Shown here in pieces: positions 16,767 to 24,567 of a stretch of 64,000 nucleotides of DNA (within the stretch, counting starts at the first letter, position 1; each line of letters begins with the position of its first letter). The DNA is from Lysobacter sp. CFH 32150. Lineage in GTDB: Bacteria > Pseudomonadota > Gammaproteobacteria > Xanthomonadales > Xanthomonadaceae. The translations under genes and the position numbers were made by a program. The stretch spans positions 124,001 to 188,000 of the forward strand of contig NZ_JALDWJ010000009.1 of the NCBI RefSeq assembly GCF_022758295.1, read 5' to 3'. The notes below the pieces were generated by a model, which saw nothing but the letters and a program-made list of their open reading frames with translations, was not told where the DNA came from and did no database searches.

Positions 16767-17306
16767 ATGGAACCTTTGAAGTACCTCGCCGGCTACCCGC
16801 AACACGTGCAGGCGCGGGTGCACGAGCTGATCGAGCAGGGTCGGCTGGGCGCGATACTGGCCGATAAGTATGGCCAACCCCACGCCGTGCGTAACGACGG
16901 TCAGCTACAAGACTACGTCCAAGCACTCAAAGACCGGCATCTACGAAAATCGGTACCGTTGGGCAAGGTGATCTACGACAGCAAGCTGCAGGTGATGAAG
17001 CACGCGCTCGGTACCCACACTGCCATCTCTCGGGTACAGGGCAGTAGGCTCAAGGCGAGCCGCGAGATCCGCATTGCCACCGTGTTCCGCGATGCGCCCG
17101 CTGAGTTCCTGAAGATGATCGTGGTGCATGAACTTGCGCACCTGAAGGAAGCCGAGCACAACAAGTCGTTCTACCAGTTGTGCACGCACATGCAGCCTGA
17201 CTACCACCAGTTGGAGTTCGATTTGCGCCTCTACCTGACTCATCTTGAAGTCGGGCAGCGATCACGCATTCCGCAATCTGCTGTCGAAGGGGATATGCAG
17301 TTCTGA
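16767..17306 (+). CDS. YgjP-like M48-type metallopeptidase domain protein
   Basis: A 179-residue protein with the zinc peptidase motif H121-E-L-A-H125 followed by H131 (LKEAEHNKSFYQLC), the pattern of YgjP/WLM-like metallopeptidases. The N-terminal part (KYLAGYPQHVQARVHELIEQGRLG) is typical of this family. No signal peptide is visible, so it is cytoplasmic. The start at 16767 is chosen because the family begins here; an upstream extension in frame is antisense to DUF2058. Substrate is unknown. Confidence 0.87.
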   Translation: MEPLKYLAGYPQHVQARVHELIEQGRLGAILADKYGQPHAVRNDGQLQDYVQALKDRHLRKSVPLGKVIYDSKLQVMKHALGTHTAISRVQGSRLKASREIRIATVFRDAPAEFLKMIVVHELAHLKEAEHNKSFYQLCTHMQPDYHQLEFDLRLYLTHLEVGQRSRIPQSAVEGDMQF

Positions 17307-17310
17307 AGGA

Positions 17311-17378
17311 CTGCTTCTGGCCGAAAGCGGCAGACGAACAGCCCAAAAAAAGCCATCGCCACGGCTCGATGCTTGCCT
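17311..17378 (+). repeat. Dispersed repeat of the terminator-bearing type, degenerate copy
   Basis: CTGCTTCTGGCCGAAAGCGG with CAGACGAACAGCC and an A-run follows the YgjP-like stop, almost identical to positions 41-75. Here the downstream hairpin is weak (AGCC...GGCT), unlike the copies at 81, 22159 and 24094. It separates two convergent genes. Confidence 0.55.
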
Positions 17379-17424
17379 TAACGCCGGCACAGGCTCCGCG
17401 GGTGAGCTACGAAACAGTAATCGA

Positions 17425-18216
17425 TTAGTCATCCACGCTACCCATGGTCAGGTTGACAGTAGTTCCCGTCATCCCGCTCGCCTTGTCGGACGCCATGAAG
17501 ACCGCCATGTTGGCCATCTCCTCGAGCCTCATGACCCGTCGCGGGTGGGACATGCTCGCGAGGTACTGCTGGAACTGTTCCCAGGTCATACCCGTTGCCT
17601 TGGCCTTGATGTCGGAGAGTTCCTTCATCGTGCTTGTCTCCGGCATGCCGTGTGGTCGCAGACCGACCACGCGGATGCCTTGAGGTGCGAGCTCGGCGGA
17701 TAGGTCGCGAGTGAGAGCCTCCTTGGCGGCCATCGCCGGACCGTAGCCTCCGTTCAATCGGGTGCCCATCCGCGAGGGGAGTGCGGTGACGGTCATGATC
17801 ACTCCCGATTTGTTCGGCACCATGCGCCTTGCGGCCAGACGTGCGGTCAGGAAGTACGACATCGTGTAAGCCGTGATCGGCAGGGAGAACTGTCCGGCAT
17901 CCAGCTCGGCCAGAGGCAATCCCAGAATCTTTGCATTCGGTATCCCGACCGCGTTGAACGAGATATCGACGCGTCCCGCCTGATCGATCACGGACTGCAG
18001 ATGCCTGTCCACAGCCTCCTCGTCGAGAGCGTCGACCTCCGCCACCTTGGCGAATCCGCCAGCAGAAGCGATCTCCTTGGCGACAACGTCGACGGGTGCC
18101 TGGTGGCGTCCCGTGAGAAAAACCTTGGCGCCGTCAGACGCGAAGGCGCGTGCGACAGCACTGCCGATCGCACCTCCGGCTCCGTAGATCACCGCAACCT
18201 TGTCTTGAAATAGCAT
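17425..18216 (-). CDS. SDR family protein lacking the usual YxxxK lysine
   Basis: A 263-residue short-chain dehydrogenase/reductase fold protein. The nucleotide-binding motif GAGGAIG (residues 12-18) and the NAVG segment (88-91) are present. In the catalytic region Tyr158 is followed by G-P-A-M, so the lysine expected four residues later is Met162; the nearest lysine is at +7. The C-terminal stretch SGMTGTTVNLTMG is well formed. Catalysis by the standard SDR mechanism is therefore doubtful. It is divergent from an ECF sigma factor with a SnoaL-like domain (160 bases apart), a pairing I recall mainly from Actinobacteria, which hints at transfer. Confidence 0.85.
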   Translation of the reverse strand: MLFQDKVAVIYGAGGAIGSAVARAFASDGAKVFLTGRHQAPVDVVAKEIASAGGFAKVAEVDALDEEAVDRHLQSVIDQAGRVDISFNAVGIPNAKILGLPLAELDAGQFSLPITAYTMSYFLTARLAARRMVPNKSGVIMTVTALPSRMGTRLNGGYGPAMAAKEALTRDLSAELAPQGIRVVGLRPHGMPETSTMKELSDIKAKATGMTWEQFQQYLASMSHPRRVMRLEEMANMAVFMASDKASGMTGTTVNLTMGSVDD

Positions 18217-18376
18217 CGCTGGTTCCTTGCTGTGTCCGGGTGGGCGACGTCCGGATCGTCCGAGCCGTCGATGAGGTAGACACCGCGACGTCGGGAAAGT
18301 GGGCGCCCACCCACCGCCCAGTTCGCCACTCGGCCGGTGTCCATGCAGGATGGAAGTGCGATAAGGAGCGGGAGAG

Positions 18377-19402
18377 GTGACACGAGTGGAGCTGGTGACA
18401 GCCGACCTGATGACAAAGGCGCAGGCCGGAGATGACGAGGCGTTTCGAGCGCTGATCGAGCCGTACCGCCGTGAGTTGCAGGTGCACTGCTACCGGATGC
18501 TCGGATCCTTCCAGGATGCCGAGGACGCCCTCCAGGACACCGTGCTCTCCGCCTGGCAAGGCCTTGCCGGGTTCGAAGGACGCGCCTCGATCCGCACCTG
18601 GCTCTACCGGATCGCCACCAACCGATGCCTCAATGCGCGTCGCTCGGCCAGCCGACGCCCAGCCAAGGAGTGGGACGTGCCCCACGTTGAACCGCCCGAA
18701 CCGACCCGGCTCGGCGAAGTCGTCTGGCTGGAGCCATATCCCGACGCCCTTCTCGAAGGTGCGATCGGCGCACCGCTCGGCCCGGAGGCCCGATATGAGC
18801 AGACCGAATCCATCTCCCTGGCATTCGTGACCGCCCTTCAGACCCTTCCGCCTCGCCAGCTCGCTGTCCTCATCCTGCGCGACGTCCTCGGACTCCGTGC
18901 GAACGAGGTGGCGGACATGCTGGACTCGACTCTCGATTCGGTCGACAGCGCCCTCAAGCGGGCGCGCGCCAGCCTGCAGCGTCGACAATCGACGGCTGCC
19001 GATCGCGAACGACCTCCCGCCCGCGATGCATCCTCCGAGGATGCGATCGTGGCGAAGTTCGCCCGCGCCTACGAGTCGGCCGATCTCGACGCGCTCGTGT
19101 CTCTTCTGACCGATGACGTCTTTGTCTCGATGCCACCGATGCCATTCGAGTACGAGGGCCGAGACGTCGTAACCCGCTTCTTCGCCAGCATCTTCGGCTC
19201 GGGTCGCAGGTTCGATCTTGTTCCGACACGTGCCAACGGCCAGCCGGCGTTCGGAGCCTACTTGCGCGCCCCTGACGGTATTGCGCACGGAGTCGGCCTC
19301 TTCGTCCTCACCCTCTCCGGTGACCGGATCTGTGCCATGACCCGCTTCGAGAACATCGTGCTCCCGTGGTTCGGGCTACCGCGATCGCTGCCGAGTCGAT
19401 AG
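18377..19402 (+). CDS. ECF sigma-70 factor with C-terminal SnoaL-like domain
   Basis: A 341-residue RNA polymerase sigma factor. Region 2 (about residues 10-80) includes YRMLGSFQDAEDALQDTVL and WLYRIATNRCLN; region 4 (about 150-200) includes LPPRQLAVLILRDVLG and LDSTLDSVDSALKRARA. The C-terminal 125 residues form a SnoaL/NTF2-like domain (FARAYESADLDALVSLLTDDV), as in ECF41/ECF56-type or SigX5-type factors where this extension regulates sigma activity in place of an anti-sigma factor. It starts with GTG; AAGGAG lies 8 bases upstream. The divergent SDR gene is the likely regulated partner. Confidence 0.9.
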   Translation: MTRVELVTADLMTKAQAGDDEAFRALIEPYRRELQVHCYRMLGSFQDAEDALQDTVLSAWQGLAGFEGRASIRTWLYRIATNRCLNARRSASRRPAKEWDVPHVEPPEPTRLGEVVWLEPYPDALLEGAIGAPLGPEARYEQTESISLAFVTALQTLPPRQLAVLILRDVLGLRANEVADMLDSTLDSVDSALKRARASLQRRQSTAADRERPPARDASSEDAIVAKFARAYESADLDALVSLLTDDVFVSMPPMPFEYEGRDVVTRFFASIFGSGRRFDLVPTRANGQPAFGAYLRAPDGIAHGVGLFVLTLSGDRICAMTRFENIVLPWFGLPRSLPSR

Positions 19403-19480
19403 CTGACTTTACTGCTGGTCCCAATAGTTGAATGCTTGCCTCGACGTCGAGGCTTAAACGTACGAAGGGTCCTACCAGAC

Positions 19481-19852
19481 ATGAACCGGACAGCGCTCAC
19501 GACCATCGCCCCGCACATCTTTCGAAAGCGGCTCCTGATCGAAGGTTTTTTTCGGATTGAGGTCACTCACGACGCTCTGCTGAATTATTTTCAGCGCATT
19601 ACGCAAGACCTCGGTCTCCGCACTTACGGTGATCCGATCATTCACAAAACAAGTGGCGAGGGCCAGGCCCTCAACGAAGGCTTTGATGGGTTCGTGCCGC
19701 TGATCGATTCCGGAATCTACGTTGCCGCATGGGTCAACCCACGGTTCATGTCGACCATCATTTACACCTGCGGCGAGTTCGACGAAGACCGTGCAGTGGC
19801 TGTTGTCCAGGACTTTTTTGAGCTGTCCGAACACCAAGCCGCGATCTTCTGA
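19481..19852 (+). CDS. AdoMet decarboxylase-like protein of uncertain activity
   Basis: A 123-residue protein that appears related to prokaryotic S-adenosylmethionine decarboxylases (SpeD fold). Shared-looking features are the FVPLIDSGIY stretch in place of the ESHxxxHTWP pyruvoyl site, and IYTCGEFDEDRAV in place of the FTCG...P-E-A-V segment. Ser77 and Cys97 are kept, but the residue before the serine is Asp and the active-site His and HTW are missing, so self-processing is doubtful. The start at 19481 has a weak AAGGG upstream. A terminator follows at 19910. It may be a non-enzymatic homologue. Confidence 0.6.
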   Translation: MNRTALTTIAPHIFRKRLLIEGFFRIEVTHDALLNYFQRITQDLGLRTYGDPIIHKTSGEGQALNEGFDGFVPLIDSGIYVAAWVNPRFMSTIIYTCGEFDEDRAVAVVQDFFELSEHQAAIF

Positions 19853-19909
19853 TCGTCAATGTGTCATTGACGACGCCGTAGTCGCCACGCGACTGAGCGA
19901 CCCAAAAAA

Positions 19910-19932
19910 GCCCCGCAGATGTGGGGCCCTTT
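19910..19932 (+). terminator. Rho-independent terminator
   Basis: GCCCCGC and GTGGGGC pair around an AGAT loop, followed by CCTTT and the TTCATTGCA tail also found after the terminators at 81, 22159 and 24094. It is preceded by an A-run, so it may act in both directions. Confidence 0.6.
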
Positions 19933-20041
19933 CATTGCAGTCGATCGTCGTCGGTCAGTTCCAGTGCTGGCAGTCAGGCTGAGCGGGTTGAACCCGCCCT
20001 GCGATGCTTTGATGGTAGGAGTGACATTTCCGCGGCCGTCG

Positions 20042-20830
20042 TCAGGCGACTGGAACGTGGCCAGCGTGCGCGATCGTGGGTCGTTCGACGCCATCCCGCA
20101 CCACGTCCGCCGCAAGCGCGCGCGCCAGCTCGCGTAGCAGCGTGCCGCCGTCGCCCTGCCATGCGCTGCCGTGCATGCATGCGAGCGTGCGCGGATTCAT
20201 GCTGGCGAGGCGTTCGAGCAGTGCGCCGGTGTTGGGTGCGTGCGCGTAGTAGTCCATCGGCGCGCGGAAGGCTTCGCTGGGGCCGAGGATGTCGCTGCTG
20301 ATCAGCGCTTTCGTACCGTCGCCAGGCTGGGTGAACAGGTCGCCGCAGAAGAACGTGTGCGTGGCGAGATCCATCATCAGCCCGCATTCCCAGCCGTGCG
20401 GCAGGTGCGGGGTATCGAACCAGGTCAGCGAGCGGCGGCCGAGCGACAGCGCCTCGCCGTCGGCGAGTGCGCGCGGGGCGCGGTCGGCGATGTCTTCGAC
20501 GGACACCATCGCCGCGATCTGTCCGCACACAGGTACCGCCTGCGGCGCCACGGCCAGGAACTCGTTGAGCGAACCGCATTCGTCCGACTCGACGTGCGAG
20601 AAGCCGATGTAGCGCAATCGCTCCAACGGCATCACGCGGGCGATCGCCTCGCTGACCAGCGGGAACATCCGGCGCGGGCCGGTGTGGAACAGCAGCGGCG
20701 CATCGTCTACGACCAGGTACTGGTTGAAGTTGAAGGACTGGCCGTCCGGGAGCCGAACGGGCGTGTTGATGCGGTAGATGCCGTCCTCGATCTCGTGGAT
20801 GTTGGTGCCGGACTGGGTGTTGGTGAGCAT
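20042..20830 (-). CDS. MBL-fold metallohydrolase-like protein (diiron ODP type)
   Basis: A 262-residue metallo-beta-lactamase-fold protein. The first metal motif is H79-V-E81-S-D83-E84, i.e. HxExD rather than HxHxDH, as in the oxygen-binding diiron (ODP/flavodiiron) class. Further ligands are H142 or H145 (TPHLPH), D164 (FFCGDLF) and a His in LACMHG near residue 222. No flavodoxin or rubredoxin domain is attached. It could bind oxygen or NO or act as a hydrolase; this is inferred. AAGGAGA precedes the start. It is divergent from an ECF sigma/anti-sigma pair 94 bases away. Confidence 0.87.
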   Translation of the reverse strand: MLTNTQSGTNIHEIEDGIYRINTPVRLPDGQSFNFNQYLVVDDAPLLFHTGPRRMFPLVSEAIARVMPLERLRYIGFSHVESDECGSLNEFLAVAPQAVPVCGQIAAMVSVEDIADRAPRALADGEALSLGRRSLTWFDTPHLPHGWECGLMMDLATHTFFCGDLFTQPGDGTKALISSDILGPSEAFRAPMDYYAHAPNTGALLERLASMNPRTLACMHGSAWQGDGGTLLRELARALAADVVRDGVERPTIAHAGHVPVA

Positions 20831-20924
20831 CGACGTCTCCTTGGGGTTGGTAGCAGGACGTGTGCCCGGGAGGCCGGGCGTTACAGCGATGCCACATCCC
20901 CGCCCCGACGCTATGCTGCGCGCC

Positions 20925-21503
20925 ATGAGCGTGGTGGAAACAGGTGTGGAGGGACTTGAGGCGGTGCTCGCCCGACGCATCGTCGCGGCCGCGCCCGGGC
21001 AGGCGCGCGACGCCGAAGCCGAGCTGTACCGCCTGCTCGCGCCGCGCGCGCGCCGCTACGGCCTGCGTCACCTGCGCGATCCGCACGCAGCCGACGACCT
21101 CATGCAGCACGTCATCTCACTCACCCTCGAGCAGTTGCGCACCGGCCAGCTGAGGGAACCGGAGCGCGTGCTGTCGTTCGTGCTCGGCGCGTGCCGGCTC
21201 ACGGTGCTGGAACTTCGCCGTGGGGCGCGACGTCGCGAGGAGCTGCTGCAGTACTACGGCGAAGCGCTGCTGCCGGATGTCGCCGACGACGCTCCATGGA
21301 CCGGCCACCAGCGCGTGGCCGACTGCCTGCAACGCCTGCCCGAGCGCGAACGATCCGTGGTGCTGCTGAGCTTCATTGAGGAACGCGAAGCCGGCGATGT
21401 CGGCGCTGCGCTGGGACTCTCCGCCGGCAACGTGCGGGTGATCCGGCACCGCGCCATCGCCAGGCTGCGCGACTGCGTCGAGTCGACGGGAGCCAACCCA
21501 TGA
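20925..21503 (+). CDS. ECF-type RNA polymerase sigma factor
   Basis: A 192-residue sigma factor. Region 2 covers about residues 30-95 (HLRDPHAADDLMQHVISLTL, with VLSFVLGACRLTVLEL), region 4 about 130-185 (CLQRLPERERSVVLLSF and LGLSAGNVRVIRHRAIARLR). An ATG at 20913 would add four residues. It overlaps the following anti-sigma gene by ATGA. The regulon is unknown; the divergent MBL-fold gene is a candidate. Confidence 0.85.
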   Translation: MSVVETGVEGLEAVLARRIVAAAPGQARDAEAELYRLLAPRARRYGLRHLRDPHAADDLMQHVISLTLEQLRTGQLREPERVLSFVLGACRLTVLELRRGARRREELLQYYGEALLPDVADDAPWTGHQRVADCLQRLPERERSVVLLSFIEEREAGDVGAALGLSAGNVRVIRHRAIARLRDCVESTGANP

Positions 21504-22066
21504 ATACGATGGACAGCGGCAAACACATCGCCTTCGACCGGCTGGTGGACTACTGGTTCGGCGATGCCGGCGAAGCCGAAACGCAGGCCGTCGACGAGCA
21601 CCTGATGCAGTGCGACGCCTGCGGCGCACAGGCCGATCGCATCGCTACGCTCGGGCACGGCGTGCGCAAAGCGTTCGCGGCGGGCGAGGTGAGCGCAGTG
21701 GTCAGCGCGGGCTTCGTGGCGCGGCTGGCGGAACGGGACATGCACGTGCGTGAATACCGCGTGCTGCCCGGCGACAGCGTCAATTGCACCGTGGCGCCTG
21801 ACGACGAGGTGCTGGTCAGCCGCCTGCAGGCTTCGCTGCAGGGCGTGCATCGTCTCGACCTCATCGCCGAGCCGTCCGATGGCGCCACCGAACACCTGCC
21901 GGATGTCCCTTTCGATCCGTTGAGCGGTGAAGTCGTGCTCGCCATCCGCATTGCCCAGTTGCGCGAGTTGCCGGCGCACGAGATGCAGTTGCGGCTGCTG
22001 GCGGTCGAGGACGACGGCAGTCGCGAGATCGGGCGCTACACGTTCCGCCATAGTCCGTGGCAGTGA
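21500..22066 (+). CDS. Zinc-finger anti-sigma factor-like protein
   Basis: A 188-residue protein whose N-terminal part holds the zf-HC2/ZAS motif H34-x3-C38-x2-C41 (DEHLMQCDACG), the zinc-binding anti-sigma fold. No clear transmembrane segment is seen, so it appears cytoplasmic. The C-terminal 100 residues form a beta-rich domain of unknown type. The ATGA overlap with the sigma gene supports partner control. It is followed by a strong terminator at 22159. Confidence 0.82.
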   Translation: MNTMDSGKHIAFDRLVDYWFGDAGEAETQAVDEHLMQCDACGAQADRIATLGHGVRKAFAAGEVSAVVSAGFVARLAERDMHVREYRVLPGDSVNCTVAPDDEVLVSRLQASLQGVHRLDLIAEPSDGATEHLPDVPFDPLSGEVVLAIRIAQLRELPAHEMQLRLLAVEDDGSREIGRYTFRHSPWQ

Positions 22067-22158
22067 CGCGAACCTGGCGATACCCATCAACGCCATTGCG
22101 AAGGACGACGGATATCGCTCCGCTACTGGCCGCAAGCAACCAGACAAGCTCAAAAAAA

Positions 22159-22183
22159 GCCCCGCACTGCGGGGCTTTTTTTA
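22159..22183 (+). terminator. Rho-independent terminator
   Basis: A perfect 7-bp GC stem (GCCCCGC/GCGGGGC) with an ACT loop and seven T residues ends the sigma/anti-sigma operon. A degenerate copy of the CTACTGGCCGCAAGC repeat precedes it. The stretch from here to 22465 shows no gene I can support. Confidence 0.85.
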
Positions 22184-22465
22184 TTGCATTCCAACCAGCC
22201 CTTTACGCCGGCTCGTTCATTGCGGACGCCCACGTACTTTTTCGACCTTGCGCCTTGGCCGGGTGAGTACCTGGTGAGCCGACGGCGAATAGGGGGCGGG
22301 GCGGTAGAGCACCAAATAGACTCCCGAACCCTGTATTAGTCGCCAGGGCAATGTTGTTCAACTTGGGATCAATGATGCGCCTGCATACGTTCGGTTCGGC
22401 GCTGGTGCGTAAAACAGGGCCTGCACCGCTGCAGGCCCTCGAGCTTGTGCGGATCTGAAGCGAGT

Positions 22466-22696
22466 TTAGACCCCGCATTGCCCGGTAATGCCGCAGCTAC
22501 TGCCGCTGATTACGCAACCACTGCCACCCGCTGTGTATCCGCTCTTGCACCCCATGGTCCCGCCGCCGCCGCTCGTGTAGAAACATTTGTAACAGCCAAC
22601 GGGAAGGGCGGCTGCTGGCGCAGCCGCTGCGACGACGGCGACGACGGAGAACAGCCCCAACACACCGGTAAGCGCCCAAGACTTGAACGAAATCAT
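22466..22696 (-). CDS. Small cysteine-rich exported peptide
   Basis: A 76-residue protein of unknown family. Residues 1-33 look like a Sec signal peptide (hydrophobic core LTGVLGLFSVVAVVAAAAP). The mature part of about 43 residues is very rich in Gly and Ser and contains six cysteines, opening with GCYKCFY and ending GQCGV, which suggests three disulfide bonds in the periplasm or outside the cell. AAGGA lies 7 bases before this ATG, so it is preferred to the ATG two codons upstream. It is the last gene after two lipoprotein genes on the same strand (12-base gap), so it is probably co-expressed with them. Confidence 0.65.
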   Translation of the reverse strand: MISFKSWALTGVLGLFSVVAVVAAAAPAAALPVGCYKCFYTSGGGGTMGCKSGYTAGGSGCVISGSSCGITGQCGV

Positions 22697-22708
22697 ATCC
22701 ATATCCTT

Positions 22709-23152
22709 CTAGATGGTCGATGGTGAACTGCAAGTGCCGATGAATCCCACTTCTTCAGGGTTGACTGTCGTGACGGCTGACTGCTCCTTTATCAGATAGA
22801 AGGAAAGTTTTCCCTTCAGGATAAACATCCGCTCGTCCTGAATCGGCTTGAATCGCCAATGCGATACCGCGAGGCGAACTTGGTCGCCGATGGCTGCGGT
22901 GGGTGCCTCCAGGATGCTCGCATGCAGCAGTTCGCCGTCCTTGCGAAGCGCAACCTCAAGCACAGCCAAGCCGCAATCCCGTTTTCCGAGCACGGTTTGA
23001 TCGAACTTCGGCAGGGCGCTTTGGCTGGCGACTCTGTTCCTGAGCATCGCCTCCGACGTCACGACTTCGACCATCTCCTCCCGTTTCGCGCACGCAGAAA
23101 GGGACGAAACGATGATCAGCCCAGCCACACTCGTCGATAAGCTCCGATTCAT
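22709..23152 (-). CDS. Lipoprotein with TonB C-terminal-like domain
   Basis: A 147-residue lipoprotein: signal peptide with lipobox LSAC (cysteine at about residue 21). The mature part resembles the TonB C-terminal fold: CGLAVLEVALRKDGELLHA, ILEAPTAAIGDQVRLAV and HWRFKPI. It lacks the transmembrane anchor and proline-rich stalk of real TonB, so it is not an energy transducer. Its start overlaps the stop of the upstream lipoprotein gene by ATGA. The function is unknown. Confidence 0.72.
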   Translation of the reverse strand: MNRSLSTSVAGLIIVSSLSACAKREEMVEVVTSEAMLRNRVASQSALPKFDQTVLGKRDCGLAVLEVALRKDGELLHASILEAPTAAIGDQVRLAVSHWRFKPIQDERMFILKGKLSFYLIKEQSAVTTVNPEEVGFIGTCSSPSTI

Positions 23153-23814
23153 TTACGCACCAGATGCGTCAAGATCGCCACACGGCCGTCCTTGGAAAGC
23201 CCGAACTCGATCTCCGGTTCTCGTATCTGGGCAGGTTGGTACCATGGCTCACGCTTCATGGCATAAATCACGTCCTGCCAGCTGTCGACATCGACTGATG
23301 TCCCTTGCGGCCTCCGGTTAACGGCAAGCACTTCGCACAGCGTGGAACGGCATTCCAGACCGATGATGTTGAAGCTGCTGACGCGCTGACGGGAAAAATA
23401 GTCGCGCAAACGCGCTTCGACATAGTCGGCCCAGGAGACATCGCGCTCTTCGGCGAGGAAGGCTGCGTGGTTCTGACGACCTATCGTGGGTGCGCTCCCG
23501 GCGCCGTTCTCCGCTGTCTCGTCGAGGTACTCGGCCATCACTGCTTCTGGCGAAGGTAACGTCGCGGGGCCGTTGGATGGGGAGCTATGAGACTGCGAGG
23601 GGACACCAGCCGGCGGTGCTGCCGAGGAGGCAGATGCGCTTGAGGAAAGTGCCTCCATGTCCGACTCAGCCGCGACGGAGGAATGTGCTGGATCTGTGTC
23701 CGGCGCAGACGCCTGTCGTGGCGCTGTGCGGTCTCCTTGCGTGCAAGATGCGCACAGCAGCGCCAAAGGCAACAGCGCCAGAATCGCGCAACTATTTTTG
23801 GTGGGCTTCTTCAT
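23149..23814 (-). CDS. Lipoprotein of unknown function
   Basis: A 221-residue protein with a lipoprotein-type signal peptide (LLPLALLCASC, cysteine near residue 24). A long low-complexity linker rich in Ser, Ala and Pro (about residues 30-90) leads to a globular C-terminal part of about 120 residues with two cysteines (GLECRSTLCEV) and a Trp-containing end (REPWYQPAQI). I do not recognise the family. It is the first gene of the three-gene operon that ends with the cysteine-rich peptide. Confidence 0.7.
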   Translation of the reverse strand: MKKPTKNSCAILALLPLALLCASCTQGDRTAPRQASAPDTDPAHSSVAAESDMEALSSSASASSAAPPAGVPSQSHSSPSNGPATLPSPEAVMAEYLDETAENGAGSAPTIGRQNHAAFLAEERDVSWADYVEARLRDYFSRQRVSSFNIIGLECRSTLCEVLAVNRRPQGTSVDVDSWQDVIYAMKREPWYQPAQIREPEIEFGLSKDGRVAILTHLVRK

Positions 23815-24093
23815 GCACCGTCTCTGGCTATTTTGATTCTTTGGGATTTCCGCGTGTCAGCGCGTAGCCGTTTCTGGCCACCGCCCTGATGTCGCTTTGG
23901 AGCAAGGCCACGTTGAATCCCGCGTTTTGGAGATACATCGTCCCGATGGTGCAGTTGGTCATCAAGCCAGCTTCTTCCGAAGCTTTTTCGCAGTCCGGCA
24001 GATATTGACAGAAGACGACGATCCCTTGACCCGTTGCCTTGACCAAGCGGCGACTCCCGGCCGTAAACGGCCAGACAGACAGCCTCAAAAAAA

Positions 24094-24117
24094 GCCTCGC
24101 GGCGTGCGGGGCTTTTT
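24094..24117. terminator. Rho-independent terminator in a dispersed repeat
   Basis: GCCTCGC and GCGGGGC pair around a GGCGT loop, with an A-run before and TTTTT after, so it can act in both directions. The repeat CCGGCCGTAAACGGCCAGAC precedes it and the TTCATTGCAGTC tail follows it, as at 81 and 19910. Confidence 0.6.
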
Positions 24118-24137
24118 CATTGCAGTCAGACCAGCGT

Positions 24138-24402
24138 TTACGCCGGCGGCACCGGCTCCGCTTCCACCTTGCGCGGCCCGTTGTTCTCGAAGCGCTTGCC
24201 CGCGTCCTGCGCAGTCCGTGCAGGCCTTCGCCCTTGCCGGCGATCTTCAGGAAGGCATAGCGCTCCAGCGCCATCACCACCACGTCGCTGCCCAACGCCA
24301 TCTCGGTGTCGTTGGCTTTTTCCATCACGCGCTGCAATCGCACCAGTCGCGTGTTGAGCGCATCGTGCGCGGCCAGGTCGCGGCGCATTTCCTCGATGTC
24401 GA
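24138..24402 (-). pseudogene. C-terminal fragment of a split gene, with frameshift
   Basis: Read leftwards from 24402, the frame encodes IEEMRRDLAAHDALNTRL, then RVMEKANDTEMALGSD and ALERYAFLKIAGKGEGL; it then shifts frame near 24220 and ends as KRFENNGPRKVEAEPVPPA at 24138. The N-terminal part is missing: upstream of 24402 the sequence passes directly into a half REP element (24404-24431). The missing N-terminus lies at 26238-26535, and both fragments share a 120-bp nearly identical segment. I do not recognise the intact family. Confidence 0.6.
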
Positions 24403-24567
24403 TGAGAAAATGCACTCTGACCCCTGTTTTTGGGCCTCCCAATCCGCAAGGAGGCCATCGGCAAAGCGGGCGATCAACGGAATGCCGGTATGACCCATTA
24501 CTAGAAGCACATAGCCCAAGCGACCGCTTCCCGCCACGCTGGCCTTCCTTCATCGCAAGGGAATCCC

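Noticed and set aside
22203-22478. 91-residue minus-strand frame in the gap after the sigma/anti-sigma operon
   Set aside because: No ribosome binding site and no recognisable domain; the gap is treated as non-coding.
23828-23962. 44-residue minus-strand frame (MTNCTIGTMYLQNAGFNVAL...) between a terminator and the first lipoprotein gene
   Set aside because: It could be a leader peptide, but the ribosome binding site is poor and no relative is recognised, so it is not called as a gene.
24404-24431. Complete insertion sequence around the split gene
   Set aside because: Only a half palindrome is present here and no transposase frame exists in the window.
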